Made by a program: the position numbers and the translations under genes
Notes under the pieces: model-generated
The model's input: the letters and a program-made list of their open reading frames with translations, nothing else
What the model was told of the DNA's origin: nothing
The model's database searches: none
Part shown: one piece after another, positions 42,979-51,205 of the stretch
Layout: each line of letters opens with the position of its first letter
Position numbering within the stretch: the stretch's first letter is position 1
Source: Emticicia sp. CRIBPO
GTDB lineage: Bacteria > Bacteroidota > Bacteroidia > Cytophagales > Spirosomataceae
Assembly (NCBI RefSeq): GCF_009905725.1
Contig: NZ_JAAAKV010000004.1
Location: 124,001 to 188,000, forward strand
DNA length: 64,000 nt
Direction: 5' to 3'

Positions 42979-43425
42979 TTAATTTGGTTTATTGAGAGCC
43001 GGCCAAAGCTCATTGGCTTTTTGTATTCGGGTAGGAATATCCTTCGACCATAATTCCTTCACTTTTGGGTTATAATTAAGATACAGTTTATTATCCACTA
43101 TGGTCCAGGCAGCCGGGTCGGTTGGAGATTTATGGTTTTCACTGACACCATAGGCACAAAACCCGCCAAATTGCGGAGCATATTTTTCAGGATCGGCCTT
43201 AAACATTTCAAGATTTGCCTGTGAGCTGAAAAACCATTTTGCATTATTCCAGCTGTAAACAAAGTTTTCTTTGCCCTCAACCGGCTTATTCTCGACAAAA
43301 TAGCTTACAGGGTCATAGCCGTTAATGGCTTTTCCGTTTTTTTGATAAAACGACTTTTCCTGGGCAATTATACTGCCCGAAAAAAGTAAGATCAGGATAC
43401 TTATCTGAATAACAAGGTTTTTCAT
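42979..43425 (-). CDS. YHS-domain protein, exported (copy 1)
   Basis: 148 residues from the ATG at 43425 (clear signal peptide KNLVIQISILILLFSGSIIAQ; the ORF extends 25 codons upstream without coding character). YHS features AINGYDPVSYFVENKPVEGK, WFFSSQANLEMFKADPEKYA, QFGGFCAYGVSENHK. Both YHS copies keep one Cys (FCAYG here, WCAYA in copy 2). Role likely metal related. Confidence 0.9.
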   Translation of the reverse strand: MKNLVIQISILILLFSGSIIAQEKSFYQKNGKAINGYDPVSYFVENKPVEGKENFVYSWNNAKWFFSSQANLEMFKADPEKYAPQFGGFCAYGVSENHKSPTDPAAWTIVDNKLYLNYNPKVKELWSKDIPTRIQKANELWPALNKPN

Positions 43426-43496
43426 TTTGAAAGAAATTTTAAGTTTCGTTATTATACAACAAAGATGCTGCCTCGTCAGGAATTGATATGTCGGCT

Positions 43497-44126
43497 TCAT
43501 GACATTCTCAGAATAATTTTACAAGTCTGAAACAGCGACATTGAAATAAAAAATAAGCCAATCACTTTATTTAACGGATACCGGCTAAAAAGACCAGGTA
43601 ATTTTTCTTGAAAACGATGGGCCAGGTACGCAAAAAGCAACAGGATCAGGAATGCCCCCATAGCCGCCCCGAAGACGAATGAAAGCTGCGAACCGAACGT
43701 TTCCATTCTGAAAAAAGAATTGAGATAAACCAGAACTACCAACCAGAAAGGCAATAGCTGCGGATTGAGAATCCCTGCGGCAAAACCTTTGAAAACCTCT
43801 TTTCTGCCGGTGCTGACAGTCCTTTTTTGATCCGACTCCGGGGAACTGTAAAAACTGTAAAAACCGGCTATCAAAAAGAACGGGATGGTAGCCAGGTCCA
43901 GCACCTCAAAGATCACCTGGTGTTTTGCTAAAAAGGCGTAGCTCTTGAGGGCTGCAATGGTGTAAATGATTTCCGGAAACGTTCCGCTCAGAGCAACCCA
44001 AACACCCGTTTTAAAATTACGGGTCAACGTGGTCTGCACAACGGCCAGATTAACCGGGCCGGGTTGTACAGAGCCGGCAAAGCTGATGAGCGTTGTCAGC
44101 AGTAAGATCGTAACAGATTCGTACAT
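43497..44126 (-). CDS. LysE/RhtB-family exporter
   Basis: 209 residues with six membrane helices. The N-terminal SFAGSVQPGPVNLAVVQTTL is the family signature (PGPxN), followed by GVWVALSGTFPEIIYT and a central FAAGILNPQLLPFWLVV. LysE-type carriers export amino acids or related cations. First gene of the minus-strand operon LysE-YHS-YHS-DoxX-ATP-grasp-Crp, 71 bp before YHS copy 1. A -7-like box is at 44146. Confidence 0.92.
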   Translation of the reverse strand: MYESVTILLLTTLISFAGSVQPGPVNLAVVQTTLTRNFKTGVWVALSGTFPEIIYTIAALKSYAFLAKHQVIFEVLDLATIPFFLIAGFYSFYSSPESDQKRTVSTGRKEVFKGFAAGILNPQLLPFWLVVLVYLNSFFRMETFGSQLSFVFGAAMGAFLILLLFAYLAHRFQEKLPGLFSRYPLNKVIGLFFISMSLFQTCKIILRMS

Positions 44127-44145
44127 CTTTTATTGTTTTATGCAA

Positions 44146-44153
44146 CAAATCTA
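44146..44153 (-). promoter_or_regulatory. Candidate -7 box for the LysE operon
   Basis: On the minus strand TAGATTTG fits TAnnTTTG, 19 bp before the LysE start. The -33 element is not clear. Confidence 0.45.
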
Positions 44154-44221
44154 ACAGCAGGTCAGACAGCGGATTGTCGGGACGCCGACACTTGGGAGAA
44201 ATGGAGGTTTTCAGTTTATTT

Positions 44222-44321
44222 ATGACTGAACCCAATATCTCTGATTATTTATTGAAACCAATTGGTTTTGAACGTTTTCTAAAAGCAGTTAATAAAACTT
44301 TTAGTCAGGCCGATGCCCGGG
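44222..44321 (+). pseudogene. Fragment of a LytTR-type response regulator receiver domain
   Basis: The frame reads EPNISDYLLKPIGFERFLKA and VNKTFSQA, the last strand and helix of a LytR-type receiver, including the invariant Lys in LLKP. Everything before (the phospho-acceptor part) and after (linker, LytTR) is missing. The 380-bp gap 44127-44506 otherwise contains only a terminator. It appears to be a relic of a deleted two-component system. Confidence 0.75.
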
Positions 44322-44448
44322 TTGCTCAGCCATCAGAAAACAATTTTAAACCTGATTTTCATCGAACCTAAACTGTCGCCTGAAGATCCGGAAATTGCCG
44401 GGCGTGTAGAGGAGCCGGACAAGAACTCCGGACTAACTTATATCCTGA

Positions 44449-44482
44449 AAAAAATACGGCCTGGGCTGATGAAAGCCCAGGC
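44449..44482 (-). terminator. Rho-independent terminator of the amidohydrolase gene
   Basis: Perfect 9-bp stem GCCTGGGCT/AGCCCAGGC with a 6-base loop, followed on the minus strand by a run of seven T's (44449-44455). It lies 25 bp past the amidohydrolase stop. Confidence 0.92.
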
Positions 44483-44506
44483 TGAGAGGTTCATGCGGGC
44501 AAAGAC

Positions 44507-45826
44507 TCAGTAAACAATATTCCCTTTGCTGATCAGCGATTTTACCGGGGATATCCTGGCTACGGCTTCTGCCGAGCAACTGGCATCGATAAGCACCACG
44601 TCCGCCGCATCACCGGCTTTGGGCCATTGTTGTATGCCTTTGTCGTTCAGTGGAAGTACGTTTCCTGTGGCCAGTTTCAGACTTCTTGACAATAAAAACT
44701 CTGTAGAATAACCATAGAGATGTGCCATCAGGTTGGCTTTCTGCAGTACACTACCGCTTCCAAAGGTGTTCCAGTGGTCAATGATGCTGTCGTTACCCGT
44801 CAATACAGTTACGTTATGTTTGTATAAAGCAGGGATGGGCATGATCAATCCGCCAAAAGGTATGGTAGACACAATACCAACGCCCGCAGCTCCCAGTTGT
44901 TCTGCGATCTCTTCCTGCTTTGCATTGTCCAGTTTACCCAGCACAAAACAGTGACTGACGAAAGTCTTTTTCTTTAAAATCGGATTTTCATTTACTTTTT
45001 TAATCAGGTATTCCACGGTTTTTAACCCCGATTCTCCCGATTCGTGCAGGTGTATGTCTATTCCTTTGTTGTGATCCAGGGCCAGCTGAACCGTAAAATC
45101 GATGGTTTTTTCAATGGCCCCGTCGATGCTGAAAGGATCCAGACCACCGATAAAATCAATATCCATCTGTGCCGCTTCCTTTAAATAAGGCACAGTATCG
45201 GTATAAAAAACACCATGCTGGGGAAAGGCCACGAGCTCGACTCCGAAACCGTCCTTTTTGTTCTCGATGGCTTTTTGCAGGTTTTTGAGGGGCTGCAGTT
45301 TTGAAGTCGGTTCAATGTTGACATGACTCCTGGCAAAAGACGAACCTTTGGACTGAAGTAACTCAATGAGTTTTTCTGCACGGGCGGTGGAGGTTTTTAG
45401 CATATCCGGCAGGATTTTCTGCTCCAGGACGATCATCCCTTTTACACCGCCTGTTCTTCGCCTGGTGGCCTGCCATGAGCCGCCGTAAAATGTCTTGTCC
45501 AGGTGAATGTGCATGTCTTTAAACGCAGGCAGCATCAGCCAGCCTTTGGCATCAATGGCACGGGAGTCACCCGGTGCGTTGGGCGAAATACTTTTGATCT
45601 TTCCATCGCTGACGGCCACTGAAAATAAGCCGGTTCTGGTATGAACAACGTCTTCACCTTCGTAATCAAACCCGGTTTCCAACCTTACGTTTTTTAAGGT
45701 ATAGTCTTGTCCTTTGCCGGCTGTAAGGCCCTGGGCATTCAATACTTCAGGCACCATGGCCATTCCGGCCAAACCTAATCCGGATTTTTTCAAAAAGTCT
45801 TTACGGGATATTTCTGATCTGCTCAT
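44507..45826 (-). CDS. Amidohydrolase, cytosine-deaminase-like, exported
   Basis: 439 residues. N-terminal Tat-type signal (SRKDFLKKSGLGLAGMAMVP). Metal-ligand residues typical of amidohydrolases: HIHLDKTFYG (HxH), IDIHLHESGESG, VSHCFVLGKL and a final Asp in TGNDSIIDHWNTFG. The order and the HLDKT motif match CodA/atrazine-hydrolase-related deaminases, but those act in the cytoplasm; here export is predicted, so the substrate is uncertain. It has its own -7 box and a strong terminator, so it is a single-gene unit. Confidence 0.9.
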   Translation of the reverse strand: MSRSEISRKDFLKKSGLGLAGMAMVPEVLNAQGLTAGKGQDYTLKNVRLETGFDYEGEDVVHTRTGLFSVAVSDGKIKSISPNAPGDSRAIDAKGWLMLPAFKDMHIHLDKTFYGGSWQATRRRTGGVKGMIVLEQKILPDMLKTSTARAEKLIELLQSKGSSFARSHVNIEPTSKLQPLKNLQKAIENKKDGFGVELVAFPQHGVFYTDTVPYLKEAAQMDIDFIGGLDPFSIDGAIEKTIDFTVQLALDHNKGIDIHLHESGESGLKTVEYLIKKVNENPILKKKTFVSHCFVLGKLDNAKQEEIAEQLGAAGVGIVSTIPFGGLIMPIPALYKHNVTVLTGNDSIIDHWNTFGSGSVLQKANLMAHLYGYSTEFLLSRSLKLATGNVLPLNDKGIQQWPKAGDAADVVLIDASCSAEAVARISPVKSLISKGNIVY

Positions 45827-45845
45827 TTATTGAAAATATTTGATA

Positions 45846-45853
45846 CAAAGCTA
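45846..45853 (-). promoter_or_regulatory. Candidate -7 box for the amidohydrolase
   Basis: On the minus strand TAGCTTTG fits TAnnTTTG, 19 bp before the start codon. Confidence 0.5.
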
Positions 45854-46045
45854 GTTAATGTTGCTCTTTGCCAGGTGTAAGATTCATGATAAGCCTTGAA
45901 AAATTTATTACTTTCAGGGTCAGCAGTGATAAATCTTTCAAGTAACAGCATAGATTCAGCAAAAAAATGGCCGCAAAAATACTTTACTTTGCTGTTGTGA
46001 CGGTTTACAGAAATCAGAAAAGATCACATTGATAAAAACATACAG

Positions 46046-46711
46046 ATGAAAACATTATTGCTGTTATTGACGGGCATGTTCCTGTCGTGTGAGGCAAAGA
46101 ACCAGCCAGCCATGAATGAAATGATAACACAAAAAGAAAACCTGTTTGAGCTGCTGAAGCAAAACGATGTAGCCGGTGTTAAAAATGCCCTGGAGAAAGG
46201 AGCGAATGTCAATATGCAGGACAAAAACAAGCGGTCTTTGCTGCTGCTGGCCACCCTCGGCCAACAGGTGGAAATGGCAAAGCTCCTGGCTGAAAAGGGG
46301 GCAGACGTCAATCTGCAGGATGAAATCCACGACAGCCCGTTTCTGTATGCCGGGGCAAGCGGTCAGACGGAACTGGTAAAACTGTTCCTGTCAAAAGGAG
46401 CCCGGTTTGATGTCTTCAACAGGTATAACGGTACTGCACTGATCCCAGCCTGCGAACGTGGTCATGTGGAAACAGTAAAAGTACTGGTCAACACCAAAGG
46501 GTTTCCGGTCAATCATGTCAATCGTCTGGGTTGGACCGGCCTGATGGAAGCAATTGTGCTGGGCGACGGCACAAAAAGGTACCAGGAAATTGTACAACTG
46601 CTCAAAGACGGCGGTGCCGACCTCAGCATCCCTGACCGTGACGGTATTACCGCACTTCAACACGCCCGGAAACGTGGTTTTGCTGAAATTGCAGAGATTT
46701 TAGCCAGATAA
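46046..46711 (+). CDS. Ankyrin-repeat lipoprotein
   Basis: 221 residues. Lipobox LTGMFLSC (Cys ~14). Five to six ankyrin repeats from about residue 30: NALEKGANVNMQDKNKRSLL, AKLLAEKGADVNLQDEIHDS, LVKLFLSKGARFDVFNRYNG, VKVLVNTKGFPVNHVNRLGW, LLKDGGADLSIPDRDGITAL. Ankyrin lipoproteins are protein-binding and often periplasmic inhibitors or stress factors (e.g. AnkB-like catalase partners), but no partner is evident here. A hairpin terminator follows 6 bp after the stop. Confidence 0.93.
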   Translation: MKTLLLLLTGMFLSCEAKNQPAMNEMITQKENLFELLKQNDVAGVKNALEKGANVNMQDKNKRSLLLLATLGQQVEMAKLLAEKGADVNLQDEIHDSPFLYAGASGQTELVKLFLSKGARFDVFNRYNGTALIPACERGHVETVKVLVNTKGFPVNHVNRLGWTGLMEAIVLGDGTKRYQEIVQLLKDGGADLSIPDRDGITALQHARKRGFAEIAEILAR

Positions 46712-46717
46712 GCTGCA

Positions 46718-46750
46718 GGGATCAGAGCCAATTAAGCGGCTTTTGATCCC
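46718..46750 (+). terminator. Hairpin terminator after the ankyrin gene
   Basis: GGGATCA (46718-46724) pairs with TGATCCC (46744-46750), and the inner GCC pairs with GGC. A TTAAAA follows; no long T-run. Confidence 0.7.
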
Positions 46751-47300
46751 TTAAAACCCTTTCAGACACCCTAAACCATGTGATACAAGCCGGAACATAT
46801 AAGCCGGAGCTAAAAGCTCGGGCGGATAGGTTCGGCGTGTATAAGTTGGAGCTAAAAGCTCGGAGGTTACAACTTTGAGCAGACCAATCGGGCTTATTAG
46901 CTAAGATGGATGGAGTCAGAGACTCAACGTTGTGTATTTCCATGACTTAAGAAGATGATAAAGCCGTTGTTACAGAAGAAATTACTTCATCAGATACCCT
47001 TTTATCGTGAAAAAAGGCTGTTTGAACAGAATAAGAGAGGCATTAACTTCAAAATAACCATGAAGAAGTGAAGGTCATGAAGAAGGCATTAAGTTAACCG
47101 ACGCGGATAGTGTAACTTCTGCCCCCTGAATCCTTTGTATGTGCGAAGTCTGGGAATGATAAATAGCCACAAAGCCATAAAGAAAGCACGAAGACTGTTA
47201 GCGATAAAAGAGAAATCTGACAAATGAATATCCGATCTCAAAATTCTCTGTTTGAGCAAAGCTAAAAATTCCCGGGAGAAGAACCATTTTTTTATTAATT
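46751..47300. other. Gene-free interval with degenerate short repeats
   Basis: This ~550-bp stretch has no credible gene. It holds two ~42-bp-spaced copies of GGAGCTAAAAGCTCGG (46806 and 46848), each a small hairpin. Further on are the direct repeat CATGAAGAAG (47058 and 47077 region) and a CCACAAAG/CCATAAAG/GCACGAAG series near 47165-47195, a pattern seen in dispersed extragenic repeats of many bacteria. Confidence 0.6.
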
Positions 47301-47325
47301 TCCCTCCTATTTTAATAAAGTCCGG

Positions 47326-48204
47326 ATGACAAGGCCTTCAGCTGAAAATAATTACGTGCCCCTGATCGGTATTCAGGAATTCCGGAAAGGCCAGCTGGCA
47401 GGCCGGGACGAACTGCTGTTCAACGAGTTGCACGGAGAAAGGCACATCGATAAGCCGCATCAGCATGATTTTTTTATCATCATGTTATTTGAAAAAGCCC
47501 GGGGGATTCATACCATTGATTTTCTTGATTATCAGATAGAAGACAGGCAGATCCATGTGTTGTTTCCGGGACAGGTGCACCGCTGGGACATCGGACCTGA
47601 AACGATCGGGTACCAGTTGATGATGGATCGTGTGTTTTTCGAACGCTTTGCTCCCTACTTCCGGTTTTCGTTTACAAATTACATCAATCACCCGGTGATT
47701 CCTCTGACTGATGACGGTTTCAGACTGCTGAGGTATGAGTTTGAAGCCATAAGGGATGAACTCAATACCGGCAGCTCGCTTATAGATCTCATCAGTGCCA
47801 GGGCTGCGGTCATTGCGGCGATAGTCAGTAAAGAAGCTGAAAACCTTTTCGCCGACTTTAAAGTGTATCAGTCTAATCCGAGGCTCGCCAGATTCAGCAT
47901 GCTCATCGAACGGCATTTTAAGGAAGAGAAACTGGTTACTTTTTATGCCTCAGAACTCAACCTTTCCGCCAATTATCTGAATATCCTGTGCAAAAGAAAC
48001 CTGGGCGTACCGGCCACCCAACTGATTCAGCAAAGGGTGCTGCTGGAAGCCAAACGACTGCTGCAGTCCACAGACCTTTCCATAAAAGAAATCGCTTTTG
48101 AACTCGGTTTTGTCGATCACGCCTACTTTTCCAACTTTTTCAAAAGCCAGACCAGTGTTACGCCGACGGAGTTCAGGGGAGGGAGGAGGACGCCTGACAA
48201 TTAA
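47326..48204 (+). CDS. AraC family transcriptional regulator
   Basis: 292 residues. N-terminal cupin-like sensor (KPHQHDFFIIMLFEKARGIH, LFPGQVHRWDIG). C-terminal double HTH: FYASELNLSANYLNILCKRN, and DLSIKEIAFELGFVDHAYFS followed by KSQTSVTPTEFR. A different subgroup from the two AraC proteins at 0.8 and 7.2 kb (cupin type with HQHDFF). No divergent partner; the gene downstream converges. Target unknown. Confidence 0.93.
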   Translation: MTRPSAENNYVPLIGIQEFRKGQLAGRDELLFNELHGERHIDKPHQHDFFIIMLFEKARGIHTIDFLDYQIEDRQIHVLFPGQVHRWDIGPETIGYQLMMDRVFFERFAPYFRFSFTNYINHPVIPLTDDGFRLLRYEFEAIRDELNTGSSLIDLISARAAVIAAIVSKEAENLFADFKVYQSNPRLARFSMLIERHFKEEKLVTFYASELNLSANYLNILCKRNLGVPATQLIQQRVLLEAKRLLQSTDLSIKEIAFELGFVDHAYFSNFFKSQTSVTPTEFRGGRRTPDN

Positions 48205-48214
48205 ATGCTGATAA

Positions 48215-48243
48215 ACACTTCCCCCGGAAGCCGGAGAAAGTGT
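48215..48243. terminator. Bidirectional hairpin, sibling of the one at 21266
   Basis: ACACTTCCCCCGG pairs imperfectly with CCGGAGAAAGTGT around AAG, between the convergent stops of the AraC gene (48204) and the isomerase-like gene (48259). Sequence strongly resembles the hairpin at 21266-21295. Confidence 0.65.
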
Positions 48244-48258
48244 CTTGTTGATCAAGTT

Positions 48259-49125
48259 TTACTTATAGTTTTTTTTCAGAAGGTAATTGCGACTGGTCGT
48301 CAGACTGGCAAAAATGTCTCCTTTGCTTACGTCCTGTTCTACAAACCAATGTTCAAGACCGGCTTTCTTTCTTGCGGCAAAAACGCGATCGAAATCAATG
48401 GAACCGTTTCCGACTTCTGTTATTCCTTTGGTGCCTGCCTCCATGTCTTTGACGTGCCACAGAGGGAAACGACCCGGATATTTCTCAAAATAGGTAATCG
48501 GATCGAAGCCCGCCCTGAATATCCAGTACAAATCCAGTTCCATCTGGACGAACTCTTTGGGTGTGTTGGTCAGGAAGTGGTCGTAAACCAGTGTATCTTC
48601 AAATTTCCCGAATTCGAAGTCGTGATTATGATAAAAGAACTGGATTCCGGCTGTTTTTGCTACTTTTCCGGACTTCAGCAATAAATCGGGGAAAGATTTA
48701 TAAACCTCTGCGGTCCTTTCGTTCGGGAATAAATAAGAGCATCCCATGTATTTTGCCCCGACGGCGTGCAGATCTTCCACTGCCTTTTCCCAGCCGTCGC
48801 TTAATGTTCCTTTGCCTTTGAGTCCGATCCCGGAAGTATGATGTGAACTGATCACCTTAAGGCCCGTATTAGCCAGGATGGTTTTGAATTCCGAAGGCGT
48901 TTTGCCGAAGAAAGTGCCATTGTAACCATAAATTTCAAGGTTTTTATACCCTAAGCCTGCGAGGCGTTCGAGAGCCCCTTCCAGATTTTTTGAAACGGCT
49001 TCCCTGATGGTATAGAGTTGAACCCCCATATCTCTGTCTTTCTTCATTTGGCCGGCCAGCAGATCCGGAGCGTACAAACCTGCAGCACCAGCAGACAGGG
49101 TTTGTAAAAAATGGCGTCTTTTCAT
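48259..49125 (-). CDS. Sugar-phosphate isomerase/epimerase-like TIM-barrel protein, exported
   Basis: 288 residues. Tat-like signal (MKRRHFLQTLSAGAAGLYAP). Xylose-isomerase-like AP-endonuclease 2 fold: GVQLYTIREAVSKNLEGALE, LGYKNLEIYGYNG, VISSHHTS, YHNHDFEF, MELDLYWIFRAG, WHVKDME, VEQD. The His/Glu/Asp series are metal ligands of this fold. Such exported members are common in Bacteroidota with sugar-catabolic clusters, but no such cluster is in view. Confidence 0.92.
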   Translation of the reverse strand: MKRRHFLQTLSAGAAGLYAPDLLAGQMKKDRDMGVQLYTIREAVSKNLEGALERLAGLGYKNLEIYGYNGTFFGKTPSEFKTILANTGLKVISSHHTSGIGLKGKGTLSDGWEKAVEDLHAVGAKYMGCSYLFPNERTAEVYKSFPDLLLKSGKVAKTAGIQFFYHNHDFEFGKFEDTLVYDHFLTNTPKEFVQMELDLYWIFRAGFDPITYFEKYPGRFPLWHVKDMEAGTKGITEVGNGSIDFDRVFAARKKAGLEHWFVEQDVSKGDIFASLTTSRNYLLKKNYK

Positions 49126-49439
49126 TTTTTTCTTTTGTTAAGTATATTCAAAATATGGCTGATAATGCCCGGCGTAAACCAGGTTTTAACCCTAAACTTA
49201 TTTATTGTCTTTTAATAAGATAATAAAGTGCAATGATATGCAATATTGTACAATGTGGCAACAGAATTGGATAATTATATTATGGTTGTTGTCATGTGGC
49301 ATAAGGGCTTTGTTTCAGTAAGACAACGGCTTATCAGGAAACCCGGACAGCTTTTACATTTCATTTACCTTTTTTTACAGGCCTTTTACAGACACCGGGC
49401 TGAAAACTTCTAGCTTTGCTGACATAATCGAAAAGTGAA
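49126..49439. other. Intergenic region with promoter
   Basis: A 314-bp AT-rich region between divergent genes, with no recognised gene. It contains the -7-like box TAGCTTTG at 49411-49418 for the lipoprotein gene downstream and runs such as TTATTTATTGTCTTTTAATAAG upstream of the isomerase-like gene. Confidence 0.5.
49411..49418 (+). promoter_or_regulatory. Candidate -7 box for the 49.4-kb lipoprotein gene
   Basis: TAGCTTTG fits TAnnTTTG exactly, 21 bp before the start codon; only a weak -33 is visible. Confidence 0.5.
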
Positions 49440-50081
49440 ATGAATAAACTACTCCATCTGTGTTCCCTCCTGATGCTTGTTTTTTACACCTCATGTGGAC
49501 AAAACAAAAAAGACCTCTCCAAAGAAAACAGCAAGCCTGAGACCCAATATGCTTCCAGGTGGATTTACACCCAACATGAGTATGCTGATGCTGCTGGTAA
49601 GCGTGTGATCGTACAAAACAGTTTTCCAAAAAGCGGTGGTCGTTACACTGATCCTACGGGTAAGGATCATGTCTACGCCGTATTCTGGACCCGGATCGTT
49701 AATGAAACTGATCACCCCTTTGAATTGTCCATTGATTTTCCGGTCGAATCGTATGAATTGCCCACTCTCCCGGGTATTTATTGCAGACTCTTTTTTCCGG
49801 CCGATACCATGACAAGCGATAAAGAAGCATTGTATGATTATGGTCTGACAAGTTTAAAATCTGTGTTGGACAATGGTCTTTCCAAACCATCTGCATTGAA
49901 ACGGACTATCGGCCCGAAAGCATCGGGTGCTTTTTATGTCGTAACGCTTTCCAATAAAGGAGTGGATGGCCCGATCCGGACAGGGTTTACCTTCAAAGGG
50001 GAAGATGTTTTTTACAGCATCAACAAGAATGAAATTCATTGTGGCAAAATAAATCTGAAAGATCTGATATTAAGTAAATAG
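49440..50081 (+). CDS. Conserved hypothetical lipoprotein
   Basis: 213 residues. Lipobox FYTSC (Cys ~19). The mature part looks like an all-beta domain (HVYAVFWTRIVNETDHPFEL, YCRLFFPADTM, GAFYVVTLSNKGVDGPIRTG). No known family. It is 35 bp upstream of the propeller lipoprotein and probably co-transcribed with it and the serine hydrolase. Confidence 0.75.
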   Translation: MNKLLHLCSLLMLVFYTSCGQNKKDLSKENSKPETQYASRWIYTQHEYADAAGKRVIVQNSFPKSGGRYTDPTGKDHVYAVFWTRIVNETDHPFELSIDFPVESYELPTLPGIYCRLFFPADTMTSDKEALYDYGLTSLKSVLDNGLSKPSALKRTIGPKASGAFYVVTLSNKGVDGPIRTGFTFKGEDVFYSINKNEIHCGKINLKDLILSK

Positions 50082-50116
50082 CAAACGCCTGCAAAAACAT
50101 AAATGCCATTTGAACG

Positions 50117-51157
50117 ATGAAAAACAAACTATCTCAGATACCTGTTTTTTTTCTCATGACCATATTCCTTTTTGGAGCTTCATGCTATAGACCACTTTCT
50201 AAAAATACGCAAATAAAGAGGCAACAACTTGAAAAAAATATTGGTAATGTTTCCAGCAGTTTTCAGGACAAATCAGGCGACATCTGGTTTGGGACAGCAA
50301 ACGGATTTTATAGATATGATGGAAAATCTTTCAGGGAATCTTTACTGTCCGATGGGCAAAAGATTAATGATGTGTCTTGCCTTTTGAAAGATAAAAATGG
50401 TAAAATCTGGATTGGAACCGGTGATGGTCTTGTGCTTTACGATGGTAAAACATTTTCAAAATTCAAGATTCCTTTGCCCAAAGACCTGCCTCGAAACACC
50501 AACTCCGAATATCAGAAACAATGGGTATTCAGTATGTTGGAGGCAAAGGATGGGAAAATATGGTTGGCGACCCTTGATGGTTTATACATATGTGATGGTA
50601 AAACCTTTACACTGTTTTTAATTAATGAAGCCCCCAATGGTTTTTTGAGCAAAAACGCCAAAGTAGAACGAATGCTGGAAGATCGTGAAGGTAATATCTG
50701 GTTTGGGGCAAGGGTAAATGAAGGGGTGTTTCGTTACGACGGAAAAACAATAACCAACTTCAAACTAAGTCCGACAACGGTTGAAATTGCTAACTGTAAT
50801 TGGGCCTGGCCGCAGATGCAGGACAAAGACGGGAATATCTGGTTCAGTAATTGGGGCGGAGCCTATCGTTATGATGGAAAAGAATTCATAAGCTTTACAA
50901 AAAACGACGGCTTATCAGGTACTGGTTTAGTGGCAAAAATCATCGAGGATAAAAAAGGAACCATCTGGCTTGGTGGAGATGGTCTTTCCCGGTATGATGG
51001 TAATGCTTTTACTTCTTTCAGAGAAGGACTTGTCAATCCCGGGATTTGGTCACTTATTGAAGAAAAAAGCGGCCATATCTGGGTGGGGACGAGAGAGGCT
51101 GGTTTTTACCTTTTTGATGGAAAAAGATTCATTAATTATTCAGAAAATAAAGAATAG
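50117..51157 (+). CDS. Two-component-regulator-propeller-domain lipoprotein
   Basis: 346 residues. Lipobox FGASC (Cys ~23). About seven repeats of the Reg_prop type (DKSGDIWFGTANGFYRYDGK, DKNGKIWIGTGDGLVLYDGK, DREGNIWFGARVNEGVFRYD, DKDGNIWFSNWGGAYRYDGK) spread over the whole mature chain, predicting one beta-propeller. In hybrid kinases these repeats form the periplasmic sensor; here the propeller stands alone and is lipid-anchored. No kinase follows. Confidence 0.92.
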   Translation: MKNKLSQIPVFFLMTIFLFGASCYRPLSKNTQIKRQQLEKNIGNVSSSFQDKSGDIWFGTANGFYRYDGKSFRESLLSDGQKINDVSCLLKDKNGKIWIGTGDGLVLYDGKTFSKFKIPLPKDLPRNTNSEYQKQWVFSMLEAKDGKIWLATLDGLYICDGKTFTLFLINEAPNGFLSKNAKVERMLEDREGNIWFGARVNEGVFRYDGKTITNFKLSPTTVEIANCNWAWPQMQDKDGNIWFSNWGGAYRYDGKEFISFTKNDGLSGTGLVAKIIEDKKGTIWLGGDGLSRYDGNAFTSFREGLVNPGIWSLIEEKSGHIWVGTREAGFYLFDGKRFINYSENKE

Positions 51158-51205
51158 GCCTTTTTGTTTTTCAGATTTTAAACCCAATTTTTTTATTATA
51201 TTATT

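Noticed and set aside
44313-44513. Plus-strand coding frame of 66 residues
   Set aside because: It runs through the strong minus-strand terminator hairpin of the amidohydrolase gene and shows no motif.
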